NCBI RefSeq assembly: GCF_023074055.1
Contig: NZ_JADPKR010000081.1
Coordinates: forward strand, 164,504-228,503
Origin: Bradyrhizobium sp. 141
Lineage (GTDB): Bacteria; Pseudomonadota; Alphaproteobacteria; Rhizobiales; Xanthobacteraceae
Reading direction: 5' to 3'
DNA length: 64,000 nucleotides
This document shows positions 18,751-27,213 of this stretch, in pieces. How positions within the stretch are numbered: the stretch's first letter is position 1; each line of letters begins with the position of its first letter. The notes beneath the pieces are model-generated. The model did no database searches, was not told where the DNA came from, and saw nothing but the letters and a program-made list of their open reading frames with translations. The position numbers and the translations under genes were made by a program.

Positions 18751-19017
18751 TTACTGCGCCGCCGCTTCCCGCTTGCGCGATGCGACCGCCTCGCGGTCCA
18801 TCACGGCGCGGCAGCCGGGGCTGACCTGCGCCTTGTTCCGCACCATGCAGGCTCTGACCCGCTGGATATCGGGAATTTCACTGGAGCACAGCCGCATCGC
18901 ATCGCCCGTGCACATCTGCTGCGCTTCGGACGAGAAGGCGAGGCCGGGTGAGGTCTGGAGAGCGATGGCGGTGGTTGCGATGGCGAAGAGCGAAGCGATT
19001 GTCTGAGTGCGTGTCAT
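18751..19017 (-). CDS. secreted Cys-rich mini-protein (GLG1-type repeat)
   Basis: An 88-residue protein: signal peptide (about residues 1-26, MTRTQTIASLFAIATTAIAL) and a mature domain with four Cys in the order QQMC, RLC, RAC and PGC. The spacing and the pattern C-x2-DAMRLCS...VRACMVRNKAQVSPGC resemble one Cys-rich repeat of the Golgi GLG1/CFR family (Pfam Cys_rich_FGFR). Function in bacteria is unknown. A second protein of the same design lies at 19545-19787. The four Cys would form two disulfides in the periplasm. Confidence 0.75.
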   Translation of the reverse strand: MTRTQTIASLFAIATTAIALQTSPGLAFSSEAQQMCTGDAMRLCSSEIPDIQRVRACMVRNKAQVSPGCRAVMDREAVASRKREAAAQ

Positions 19018-19275
19018 GCGGAATGGGTCCCCGATTCCCTGGGCTTGAGCCACTTGGTTTTTGGGGCGCCGCACGCGACTTGATCTGTCGCATGTCACAG
19101 CCTTCACGCCGGGAACTTTGGTCCCGCATGTGGTCGCTCGATTTCTTGATGCTCGAATCGAAAAGTGCTGCGCCGCCCGAGCGAAGTATGCGCCATTGCC
19201 GCGCGGCTGCAATGGTCAGCGCAAACGAATTTGCAGCTGTTGCGTGGACGTCACGCACAACGCGTGCGCGCGAGA

Positions 19276-19506
19276 TCAGATCAACCGATCGGAGGATGCG
19301 CTCGCTGGTTCCGCATCGCTCGCGCCGAGCGCGGCGGCGTGTTCCTCGACGGCGGTGACGCCCTTGGCGGTGAGCTCGAACAGGTCGCCGTCTTTCATCA
19401 CGTAACCGTCCGCGATCAGTTGCCCGATCTTGCCTTGCCGGTCGTCGGCGAAGGCAACGGATTGGCTGATGTCCCGCAGGATCGAGAGCTGTTCGTCGCG
19501 CAACAT
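19276..19506 (-). CDS. small conserved hypothetical protein
   Basis: A 76-residue cytosolic protein I do not recognise by name. The sequence MLRDEQLSILRDISQSVAF, then KIGQLIADGYVMKDGDLFEL and TAKGVTAVEEHAAAL, has the look of a small winged-helix fold (helix, helix, beta-wing). It could therefore bind DNA, but that is inference from pattern only. A start at the internal ATG was chosen because the longer reading runs into an unrelated leader. It lies between the two Cys-rich protein genes on the same strand. Confidence 0.6.
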   Translation of the reverse strand: MLRDEQLSILRDISQSVAFADDRQGKIGQLIADGYVMKDGDLFELTAKGVTAVEEHAAALGASDAEPASASSDRLI

Positions 19507-19544
19507 GGCTTCACTCTCCGTTCGCTGGGGGATGGTTGTGGCCC

Positions 19545-19787
19545 TCACATGCCGTGGCTCTGAAAGACCTTGCTGCAAGAGCGCGACAGCTTGGCCCGGT
19601 TGGCTTGCAGGCAGCTCTGCACCGCGCCGTCATTGCCGAGATCCTTGCGACAGAAGCGCGATGCGTCCCGCGAGCAGGCTTGCTGTTCCTGCGGCGAGCC
19701 CATATGGCCCTGCGCAACAGCGGGCGCGTTCGACAGGCCGGTCAGGGCCGCCAGCGTGATTGTCGCCAGAAGAAATTTGCGGACCAT
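19545..19787 (-). CDS. secreted Cys-rich mini-protein (GLG1-type repeat), paralogue
   Basis: An 80-residue protein with a signal peptide (MVRKFLLATITLAALTGLSN, cleavage near AVAQG) and one Cys-rich repeat: QQACSRDASRFCRK, then VQSCLQANRAKLSRSC. Its Cys spacing and the D-A-x-R-x-C and A-K-L-S-x-x-C features parallel the protein at 18751-19017. The ATG is preceded by TTGGAGCC. No known enzyme domain is present; a small disulfide-bonded periplasmic protein is the safest description. Confidence 0.75.
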   Translation of the reverse strand: MVRKFLLATITLAALTGLSNAPAVAQGHMGSPQEQQACSRDASRFCRKDLGNDGAVQSCLQANRAKLSRSCSKVFQSHGM

Positions 19788-19930
19788 CGGCGGCTCCAAT
19801 ATGACAGGGACAATTCAGGTCCTGTCTGAACTCGTCGCCGTGTCACTTGTTCCCCAAAAGCAGAGTCCGCCCCCGCTGTTCAAGGTTCCCGAGGCGCTGC
19901 TATAACACTGGAGAAGGGTGAGGGTGTTTG

Positions 19931-20356
19931 ATGAAACGCTATCTGGTGTATGCGCTGGTTGGCCCGTTCCTCGGCGGGTTCCTGCTGCTGCTGACGACGA
20001 CCTATCAGTCCGGCTATTGGGCCCAGACCAGTCTCGGCGAGGTCGGCAAGCTGTTCGCAGTGTTCTTCAAGACCCTGCAATACAGCTATCTGTTCGGCGT
20101 CCTGCCCTCGCTGATGATCGGCGCGGTCGACGACATCCTGCACCATATCAGGCGGATCGGCCCGGGCTTGCGGATGCTGCTGGTCGGCCTGTTCGCCTTC
20201 GTGCTGGCCTCGCTCACCTACAGCTCGCGCGGGCCGGATTCGGGCACAGTGCAGTTCATTCTGTACGGCCTCGTCGGGTTCGTGCCGGCGGCGATTTCGT
20301 CCTGGCTCGTGCATAGATATGTCAAGGAGCCGCAAGCAGTGGCGGCGCCGACCTGA
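19931..20356 (+). CDS. inner-membrane protein, DUF5413-like
   Basis: A 141-residue protein with four hydrophobic helices (about residues 5-25, 35-60, 80-100 and 110-130) and a short charged tail. It begins MKRYLVYALVGPFLGGFLLL and contains SYLFGVLPSLMIGAVDD. The pattern suits the DUF5413 family of small rhizobial membrane proteins; no function is known. The ATG has an upstream GAGGGT. The gene is divergent from the Cys-rich protein gene. Confidence 0.65.
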   Translation: MKRYLVYALVGPFLGGFLLLLTTTYQSGYWAQTSLGEVGKLFAVFFKTLQYSYLFGVLPSLMIGAVDDILHHIRRIGPGLRMLLVGLFAFVLASLTYSSRGPDSGTVQFILYGLVGFVPAAISSWLVHRYVKEPQAVAAPT

Positions 20357-20415
20357 GCGCGCGACTTTAAAGCGCGGCGCAGCAACCTCCGCCGCGGCGG
20401 CGCGTTCTTGAAAGC

Positions 20416-20955
20416 ATGACCATGTCCGACGACGATATCCTTGCTCCGCGCCGCTCCCGTTCGGGCAGCGGCTCGCGTGCGAGTTCAGGCAAGGCGGCGC
20501 GCGGCCCGATCATCGATCAGGAGGGCCATGAGATCCGTCCCGAAACGCTGGAGCAGGGATTTCGCGAGTTTCGCTTCGATTTCGGGCAAGGCAATCCGTT
20601 CGCCAATCTGACGCGCGAGCAGCGGATCGCGCGGCTCGAGGCGATCGCAAAGCTGCTTGACGTCGCCTTCATCCTGCCCGGCACCAACATCCGCTACGGC
20701 ATCGATGGGCTGATCGGCCTGATCCCTGTCGTCGGGGACATCATCACGACCGCGATCTCGCTGTGGCTGGTGCGCGAAGCCCGCGCGCTGGGCGCGCCCT
20801 GGTACATTACCGCGCGCATGCTGGGCAATGTCGCGCTTGACGGCGTGGTCGGCATCGTCCCGTTCGCCGGCGACGCTTTCGACGTCATGTTCCGTGCCAA
20901 CATGCGCAACGTGCGTCTGCTCCGCCGCTGGTTGGAGAAGCAGCCGCGGATGTAG
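20416..20955 (+). CDS. DUF4112 domain protein
   Basis: A 179-residue protein. After a Ser/Arg-rich N-terminal 35 residues, residues about 70-175 match DUF4112: LLDVAFILPGTNIRYGIDGL, then GLIPVVGDIITTAISLWLV and DGVVGIVPFAGDAFDVMFRA. Two membrane-associated helices with the repeated PVVGD/PFAGD motif are the family mark. Function is unknown. The ATG pair at 20416/20422 leaves the exact start uncertain by two codons. Confidence 0.78.
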   Translation: MTMSDDDILAPRRSRSGSGSRASSGKAARGPIIDQEGHEIRPETLEQGFREFRFDFGQGNPFANLTREQRIARLEAIAKLLDVAFILPGTNIRYGIDGLIGLIPVVGDIITTAISLWLVREARALGAPWYITARMLGNVALDGVVGIVPFAGDAFDVMFRANMRNVRLLRRWLEKQPRM

Positions 20956-20987
20956 GTGCGCTCCCTCTCCGCAATTGCCTGAGCGGT

Positions 20988-21109
20988 CGTCATGCCCGGC
21001 TTGTCCCGCCTGCGCGGCCGAAGCCGCTTCGGCCGCGAAAGCCCGGGCATCCACGTTCTTCGTGCCGCTGCGCAAGGCACGGATGGCCGGGAGACGCCCG
21101 GCCATGACG
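20988..21109. repeat. palindromic repeat family A, copy 3 (expanded)
   Basis: Arms CGTCATGCCCGGC and GCCCGGCCATGACG as in the other copies, but the left half contains an extra nested palindrome (GCGGCCGAAGC / GCTTCGGCCGC) that lengthens the element to about 120 bases. Confidence 0.85.
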
Positions 21110-21130
21110 CTGTGGAAGCACAAAGGCCCC

Positions 21131-21171
21131 CAAACGCAAAAAGCGCGACAGCCTTTTGACCATCGCGCTTT
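21131..21171 (-). terminator. rho-independent terminator
   Basis: On the minus strand, arms AAAGCGCGA and TCGCGCTTT (21163-21171 and 21140-21148) form a 9-bp stem followed by TTGCGTTTG. It lies about 30 bases past the stop of the gene at 21202-21495. A run of eight T also sits immediately after that stop codon. Confidence 0.6.
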
Positions 21172-21201
21172 CCGCGCACATCGGATGCTTGCAAAAAAAA
21201 C

Positions 21202-21495
21202 TTACGCCGCGTCGGCGTCGGCCTCGGCCGTCTGCGCCGGCTTGGGGCGCCGGGGCAGCGGGAAAGCTTCGCTCTCATAGAGCGAGCGGATGCCGTTCTG
21301 GTCGAAACGCGCTTCCTCGACCTGGAGATAGGCGCCGTTCAGCGAATCCGTCGGCAACTGCTCCATCGCGAACTGCACGGCCTCGGCCGCGGTGCCGAAC
21401 CGGCGATAGGTGAAGCCCGCACGCTTCTTCTTGCGGATCGCGGCGGGAAAGAGTTCGGCGGAGGTGTTGAAGTTGAACGGACGCAGTGGACGCAT
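21202..21495 (-). CDS. small conserved hypothetical protein
   Basis: A 97-residue protein, not recognised by name. It starts MRPLRPFNFNTSAELFPAAI, has a basic KKKR patch, then a compact region (YRRFGTAAEAVQFAMEQLP, GAYLQVEEARFDQNGIRSLY), and ends in a Pro/Ala-rich tail. The middle resembles small rhizobial proteins of unknown role, with an alpha-beta fold and no membrane segment. A terminator follows it. The leader of the longer reading is Cys/Pro-rich and was left out. Confidence 0.6.
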   Translation of the reverse strand: MRPLRPFNFNTSAELFPAAIRKKKRAGFTYRRFGTAAEAVQFAMEQLPTDSLNGAYLQVEEARFDQNGIRSLYESEAFPLPRRPKPAQTAEADADAA

Positions 21496-21709
21496 GGTCA
21501 AAGACCTCGTGATCTTGTCTGGGGCTTTAAGCGCGTGGGGTTTGGGAGGGCAGGGGCCGCAATCGAGCGGGCCCGCCGCACATGCCATTTTCGACCTCTA
21601 ATATAGGCCGTTTTGACAAAAATGCGACCCCTGCGATCGGAGATGATGAATCCGCGCATGGCAGCCCCGCGACCGCGATAAGGCTAGCGTTTTCAAAATG
21701 TTAAATGGT

Positions 21710-21874
21710 TTACAGTTTGCCAAGAAGCAGCAGGACGACCAGCACCACGAGCACAACGCCGCCGATCCCCATGCCGGAATGGCCCAGGCCATAGCCATAA
21801 CCGCCCACGCGGCCGGACAGGCCCCCGAGCAGATAAACGATCACCAGGATGATCAGGATGGTCCCGAGCGACAT
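21710..21874 (-). CDS. DUF3309 family membrane mini-protein
   Basis: A 54-residue protein with two hydrophobic segments around a Gly-rich loop: MSLGTILIILVIVYLLGGL, GYGYGLGHSGMGIGG, VVLVVLVVLLLLGKL. This is the DUF3309 layout. GAGG precedes the ATG. DUF3309 genes often respond to envelope or general stress; the role is unknown. Confidence 0.8.
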   Translation of the reverse strand: MSLGTILIILVIVYLLGGLSGRVGGYGYGLGHSGMGIGGVVLVVLVVLLLLGKL

Positions 21875-21981
21875 GGCTTCCTCCCTGGTGGCCGCCAAAA
21901 TGCGATGATCGGCCGCCCGCCAGGGAAGAAAAGCACATCCCGCGGTCGGGTTCCATGAAGGAACCCAACCCCGCGCGCCGA

Positions 21982-22401
<420 letters not shown>

Positions 22402-22431
22402 GGGTCTCCCGTTCTGAAGATGATCTGGCGA

Positions 22432-23148
22432 TCAGTTGGTGGCCTTGCTGGCACTCACCAGCGTCGGCTTTTCAATGTAGTTATCCGCGAACAGCTTTTT
22501 CAGGTTCTCGACCTTCGGCAGGTCGTTATAGGCGATGTAAGGCTGGTTCGGGTGCAGCGTCAGATAGTCCTGGTGGTAGGCCTCCGCCGGGTAGAACGCC
22601 TCGAGTGCGCCGACCTTGGTCACGATCGGCTTGTTGAAGACCTTGGCGCTGTTGAGCTGGGCGATATAGGCCTCCGCCACCTTCTTCTGCTCGTCGGAGG
22701 TGGTGAAGAGGGCCGAGCGATATTGCGTGCCGACGTCGGGGCCCTGTCGGTTGAGCTGGGTCGGGTCGTGCGCCACCGAGAAGTAGATCTGGAGGATCTT
22801 GCCGTAGGAGATCTTCTTCGGATCGTACTTGATCTCGACGGCCTCGGCGTGGCCGGTCCGGCCGCTCGAGACCGTCTGGTAGTCGGCGGTCGCCTTGGTG
22901 CCGCCGGCATAGCCGGAGACCGCGTTGACGACGCCCGCGGTGTGCTGGAAGACGCCTTGCACGCCCCAGAAGCAGCCGCCGGCGACCACGGCGGTCTGGA
23001 TCCCGCTCGCTTGTGCCGCGTCCATGGCGGGGGCTGGGATCACGACCGCATCTTCCGCAGCCCGGGACGGCGTGGCAAAGGCCAGCGCAAAGGTGAGCGA
23101 GAGGGCGGTGGTTGCGGCCAGCAGGGAGGCGAGGGCAGGTCTGCGCAT
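22432..23148 (-). CDS. msrA: peptide methionine-(S)-S-oxide reductase, exported
   Basis: A 238-residue MsrA that reduces the S epimer of methionine sulfoxide. The N terminus is a signal peptide (about residues 1-30, ending TPSRA), so the enzyme acts in the periplasm. The catalytic GGCFWG motif puts Cys at residue 59; SGYAGG, GHAEAVEIKYDP and AYHQDYL complete the family pattern. An AGAGGATC ribosome site precedes the ATG. The partner msrB lacks an export signal, which is unusual for a pair working in one compartment. Confidence 0.94.
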   Translation of the reverse strand: MRRPALASLLAATTALSLTFALAFATPSRAAEDAVVIPAPAMDAAQASGIQTAVVAGGCFWGVQGVFQHTAGVVNAVSGYAGGTKATADYQTVSSGRTGHAEAVEIKYDPKKISYGKILQIYFSVAHDPTQLNRQGPDVGTQYRSALFTTSDEQKKVAEAYIAQLNSAKVFNKPIVTKVGALEAFYPAEAYHQDYLTLHPNQPYIAYNDLPKVENLKKLFADNYIEKPTLVSASKATN

Positions 23149-23407
23149 GGCGGATCCTCTTTCGGAAGGTCTGACAGTCTAGGGCGATCGGGGCTGGACG
23201 AACAGTTGTCCGGCCGCCTTTTCGCATCATCGGAGGTACGGACGCAGCCGCCGATTGTTACGGCGGGACGGACACGAGTCTGTGAAATGAGCCGCGCGGG
23301 ATAGTCCGGCGACAGCCGCTTGGCGAGACCGGGAACTCCGCGCTAGATGAACCGGTGCGATCGATGATCGACTCAAGAAGAAATTTGGCTGGAGCAGGCC
23401 TGACAAC

Positions 23408-25093
23408 ATGCTGGGCGTCGTTTCACTGATCCTCGTCATCCTGGCCGCCGGCGTGTCGAGCGCGGCGGCCGACCCGCAAGCCGACGACCTCGCCACCTGC
23501 CGCGACCGCCAGGCGGAGGCGCAGGCCCGCGCGAGCGCCTGCGACAATCTGCTGAAGGCCGACAAGCTCGGCGGCAAGGACAAGGCGATCGCGCTCTCCG
23601 TGCGCGGCAACACCCTGATCAACAAGCGCGATTACGACCACGCGATCGAGACCCTGTCCATCGCGGTCGATCTCGATCCGGACTACGTCATCGCCCTCAA
23701 CCTGCGCGGCCTTGCCTATGAGCGCAAGGGGCAGGATGACCTCGCCATGGCGGACTACAATCTCGCCCTCCAGAAGCGTCCTGCCTACGGCGTCCCCTAC
23801 AACAATCGCGGCGTCATCCACGCGCGCAGAGGCGCGTTGCAAAGTGCGCTCGACGATTTCAGCCTGTCGATCAAGTACACGCCGAAATTCCTGCTCGCCT
23901 GGACCAATCGTGCCCGCGCGCGCACGCTGATGAAGGATTTCGACGGCGCGATCGCCGATTTTGCGGAGGCCGAGAAGATCGACCCGGCCGCACCGCAGAT
24001 CGCCGGCAACCGCTGCATCACTTACGGCATGATGGGCAAGTTCGATCAGGCCTTTGCCGACTGCAACCGCCTGATCGAGAAACAGCCGAAGAACGTGTTC
24101 GCGGTCAACAATCGCGCCGACGTCAGCATGATGAAGGGCGACCTCGACGCCGCCCTGAAAGACTACAACACGGCCATCCAGATCAATCCGAACAATGTCC
24201 GCGCCCATTCCGGCCGCGGCCAGATCTATGAGATGAGACGCGATCTCGCCCAGGCGCGCGCCGACTATCGCGCGGCGGCCTATTCGCTGACGAAGTTCGA
24301 CGAGCCCGACGTCGCGCGCGCACGCGCCAAGGCGCAGGAGCGGCTCGCCGCGCTGATGCCGCAGACGCCGGCGGGCGCGCCCACCGGCCGCCGCGTCGCG
24401 CTGGTGATCGGCAATGGCGCCTACAAGAACGCCCATGCGCTGCCGAATCCGCCGCGCGATTCGAAGCTGATCGCAAGCGTGCTGCGCGATCTCGGCTTCC
24501 AGAGCGTGGTGGACACGAAAGACCTCACCCGCGACAAGTTCTTCCAGACGCTGAAAGCCTTCGCCGAGGAAGCGGAAAAGGCCGATTGGGCGGTGGTCTA
24601 TTATGCCGGCCACGGCTTCGAGATCGGCGGGGTGAACTATCTCGTTCCGGTCGACGCCAAGCTCACCGCCGACAAGGACGCCGAGACCGAGGCCGTCGCG
24701 CTGGAGCAGGTGATCGCCGCCGTCGGGGCTGCGCGAAAGGTGCGTCTCGTGGTGCTGGATGCCTGCCGCGACAATCCGTTCGCACCGGCCATGCAACGCA
24801 CGCTGTCGCTGAAGCTGGTCGACAAGGGCTTTTCCAACATCGAGCCCGGCGCCGGCTTCATGGTGGTTTACGCCGCCAAGCATGGCGAGACCGCGATGGA
24901 CGGCGACGGCAGCGCCAACAGTCCGTTCGCCACCGCGCTGGCGCGCGAGATCAAGCAGCCTCGCATCGAGATCCGAAAACTGTTCGACATCATCCGCGAC
25001 GACGTCTGGGCCGCGACCAGGCACGGGCAGCAGCCGTTCACCTACGGCTCGCCGCCGGGACGCGAGGATTTTTATTTCGTCGCGGGGAAGTGA
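23408..25093 (+). CDS. TPR protein with caspase-like (peptidase C14) domain
   Basis: A 561-residue exported or membrane-anchored protein. A signal-like helix (about residues 1-20) precedes at least six tetratricopeptide repeats (about 60-310; for example AIALNLRGLAYERKGQDDLA). Residues about 325-555 form a caspase-hemoglobinase fold: GRRVALVIGNGAYKN, VVYYAGHGFEIGG with catalytic His402, and LVVLDACRDNPF with catalytic Cys453. Both catalytic residues are intact, so it is a candidate orthocaspase with TPRs as a protein-docking arm. Substrate and role are not known. It faces no partner gene; its neighbours are msrA and a helicase gene on the other strand. Confidence 0.85.
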   Translation: MLGVVSLILVILAAGVSSAAADPQADDLATCRDRQAEAQARASACDNLLKADKLGGKDKAIALSVRGNTLINKRDYDHAIETLSIAVDLDPDYVIALNLRGLAYERKGQDDLAMADYNLALQKRPAYGVPYNNRGVIHARRGALQSALDDFSLSIKYTPKFLLAWTNRARARTLMKDFDGAIADFAEAEKIDPAAPQIAGNRCITYGMMGKFDQAFADCNRLIEKQPKNVFAVNNRADVSMMKGDLDAALKDYNTAIQINPNNVRAHSGRGQIYEMRRDLAQARADYRAAAYSLTKFDEPDVARARAKAQERLAALMPQTPAGAPTGRRVALVIGNGAYKNAHALPNPPRDSKLIASVLRDLGFQSVVDTKDLTRDKFFQTLKAFAEEAEKADWAVVYYAGHGFEIGGVNYLVPVDAKLTADKDAETEAVALEQVIAAVGAARKVRLVVLDACRDNPFAPAMQRTLSLKLVDKGFSNIEPGAGFMVVYAAKHGETAMDGDGSANSPFATALAREIKQPRIEIRKLFDIIRDDVWAATRHGQQPFTYGSPPGREDFYFVAGK

Positions 25094-25115
25094 GGCGCGT
25101 TCGTGGTGCCGTAGT

Positions 25116-25208
25116 CGTAGGGTGGGCAAAGGCGCAACGCGCCGTGCCCACGATCTCTCTCTATAAGGAATAAAGCGCGTGGGCACGCTTCGCTTTGCCC
25201 ACCCTACG
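25116..25208. repeat. palindromic repeat family C, copy 2
   Basis: Arms CGTAGGGTGGGCAAAGGCGC and CGCTTTGCCCACCCTACG, with GTGCCCAC / GTGGGCAC inside. It lies between convergent genes. Confidence 0.9.
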
Positions 25209-25218
25209 GCAGCGAATT

Positions 25219-26334
25219 CTAAACGACGATGCTCAACCTTTTCGCCGCCCGCGTGATGCCCGTGTACAGCCACCGCGCCCTGGACTCCTGAAACGCAAAG
25301 CTCTCGTCGAACAGCACGACGTCGTCCCATTGCGAGCCCTGCGACTTGTGCACGGTGAGCACGTAGCCGTAGTCGAACTCGTCATAGGGCTTGCGCTGCT
25401 CCCAGGCGATCTGCTCGACGCCGCCCTCGAAGCAATCGGCGCGCACCGAGACCTTCGTCACCTTGTGGCCGAAATCCTCGTCGGCGGACAGCCGCATCGA
25501 GAGGATGCGCGACTTCGAGCGTGACGTATTGCGCGACTTGACGCGCCACAGGCCGCCATTGAACAGGCCCTTCTTGCGGTTGTTGCGCAGGCACACCAGC
25601 TTGTCGCCGGCGACCGGAAAGACGTCCTCGATGTTCTGGCGCTGGCGCACGCGCATATTGTAGGCGCGCCTTGTGTTGTTGCGGCCGACCAGGACCTGGT
25701 CGGCGCCCATGACGCGATCGGGGTCGAGCTCCTTGCGGGACACCACCTCGCTCTCGCCATAGCGGCCGATGTCGAGTTCGCGTCCCTCGCGGACGTCCAT
25801 CGACATCCGCACGATCGGATCGTCCTGGGCCTGGCGATGCACCTCGGTCAGCATCGCGTCGGGCTCGGTGTTGGTGAAGAAGCCGCCGCCTTGGATCGGC
25901 GGCAGCTGCGCGGGATCTCCCAGCACCAGCAGCGGGCACTCGAACGACATCAGGTCGCGCCCGAGTTCAGCGTCGACCATCGAGCATTCGTCGATCACGA
26001 TCAGCTTCGCCTTCGAGGCCGGCGCGTCGTCCCACAATTCGAAGCTCGGCTGCTCCTCGCCGGATTCGCGGGCGCGGTAGATCAGTGAGTGGATGGTGGA
26101 GGCCTCGTCGCAACCCTTGTTGCGCATGACGAGGGCGGCCTTGCCGGTGAAGGCGGCGAATTTCACCTCGCCGTCGACGCCCTCGGCGATGTGCCGCGCC
26201 AGCGTGGTCTTGCCGGTCCCGGCGAAGCCGAACAGGCGGAACACCGGCGGCGTGCCGTTACGGCCGGGTTTTGCTTTCAGCCAGTCGCCGACGGCCTTGA
26301 GCGCGGCATCCTGATGCGGGGTGAAGGTGGCCAT
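25219..26334 (-). CDS. RecD-like ATP-dependent DNA helicase
   Basis: A 371-residue stand-alone superfamily 1 helicase. It begins MATFTPHQDAALKAVGDWLK, then has Walker A (FGFAGTGKTTLARHIA, near residue 35), the Walker B region LIVIDECSMVDAELG, motif III LVLGDPAQLPPI, and the UvrD_C_2 end DYGYVLTVHKSQGSQWDDVV with RWLYTGITRA. It resembles RecD-like AAA_30 helicases found outside the RecBCD complex; no recB or recC is near. An alternative ATG 39 bases upstream exists; this start matches the usual family N terminus. Confidence 0.85.
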   Translation of the reverse strand: MATFTPHQDAALKAVGDWLKAKPGRNGTPPVFRLFGFAGTGKTTLARHIAEGVDGEVKFAAFTGKAALVMRNKGCDEASTIHSLIYRARESGEEQPSFELWDDAPASKAKLIVIDECSMVDAELGRDLMSFECPLLVLGDPAQLPPIQGGGFFTNTEPDAMLTEVHRQAQDDPIVRMSMDVREGRELDIGRYGESEVVSRKELDPDRVMGADQVLVGRNNTRRAYNMRVRQRQNIEDVFPVAGDKLVCLRNNRKKGLFNGGLWRVKSRNTSRSKSRILSMRLSADEDFGHKVTKVSVRADCFEGGVEQIAWEQRKPYDEFDYGYVLTVHKSQGSQWDDVVLFDESFAFQESRARWLYTGITRAAKRLSIVV

Positions 26335-26462
26335 GTCTGTCTTGAGGGAGGGCGAAAGGCGGCGATTCGCCATCCCTCAAAAATAACCATTCACGCCACG
26401 GGTTCAAGCGCGGTCGCCCCGCAATTGCTGGTGGGCACCCGCATGTGAACCTTGCAAGAGGT

Positions 26463-26547
26463 CGTCATGCCCGGGCTTGTCCCGGGCATCCACGCTCTTT
26501 GTGCGCGTGGTTAGGCGTGGATGGCCGGGACGAGCCCGGCCATGACG
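26463..26547. repeat. palindromic repeat family A, copy 4
   Basis: Arms CGTCATGCCCGGGC and GCCCGGCCATGACG, inner CATCCACG / CGTGGATG. It sits just downstream of napC. Confidence 0.9.
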
Positions 26548-26562
26548 CGGTGAGAACTGTGG

Positions 26563-27213
26563 CTACTGCCAGCCGGGAACGCCGCGCATGTCGGGCAGCT
26601 GGTGGGCGATGCCCTTGTGGCAGTCGATGCAGGTCTTTTCCTTGGTGAACAGGAAGCGCTGGTGAGCCACTGATGCACGCGGCGACTGCTTGGTGATGTC
26701 CATGGAATCGGCGCTGTGGCAGTTGCGGCACTCCAGCGAATCGTTGGCCTTGAAGCGCGCCCATTCATGGGCCGCCAGCTCGAGCCGTTGATCCCTAAAT
26801 TTCTCGCGGGTGTCGATGGTGCCGAAGATCTTGCCCCAGACCTCCTTGGAGGCCTGCATCTTGCGCGCGATCTTGTCGGTCCAGTTGTGCGGGACGTGGC
26901 AGTCCGGGCAGGTCGCGCGCACGCCGGATCGGTTGCTGAAGTGGATGGTCGACTTCAGCTCGGCGTAGACGTTGTCCTTCATCTCGTGGCAGCTGGTGCA
27001 GAACTTCTCGGTGTTGGTGATTTCCAGCGCGGTGTTGAAGCCGCCCCAGAAGATCACGCCGGCAACGAAACCGGCCAGCACCAGTGTGCCGAGGGCGAAC
27101 ACCGAGCTCGGCCGGGTCAGCACCCGCCAGAGCTCCAACGCAAAGTCCCAGCTTCGCGTCAGGAAGCCGCGCTTGGTCTTCAGCTCGGCATGGGGCTCGT
27201 CAGCGGTCGTCAT
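26563..27213 (-). CDS. napC: membrane tetraheme cytochrome c NapC
   Basis: A 216-residue quinol dehydrogenase that passes electrons from the membrane quinol pool to NapAB. A cytoplasmic N terminus and one membrane helix (LVLAGFVAGVIFWGGF, about residues 40-60) precede a periplasmic domain with four CXXCH heme sites (CTSCH, CPDCH, CRNCH, CIDCH), as in the NapC/NirT family. Its start overlaps the napB stop by four bases (ATGA). Last gene of napEDABC. Confidence 0.96.
   Translation of the reverse strand: MTTADEPHAELKTKRGFLTRSWDFALELWRVLTRPSSVFALGTLVLAGFVAGVIFWGGFNTALEITNTEKFCTSCHEMKDNVYAELKSTIHFSNRSGVRATCPDCHVPHNWTDKIARKMQASKEVWGKIFGTIDTREKFRDQRLELAAHEWARFKANDSLECRNCHSADSMDITKQSPRASVAHQRFLFTKEKTCIDCHKGIAHQLPDMRGVPGWQ

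Noticed and set aside
23423..25330. 635-codon minus-strand frame over the caspase-like gene
   Set aside because: Antisense shadow; the plus frame has signal, TPR and both catalytic residues.
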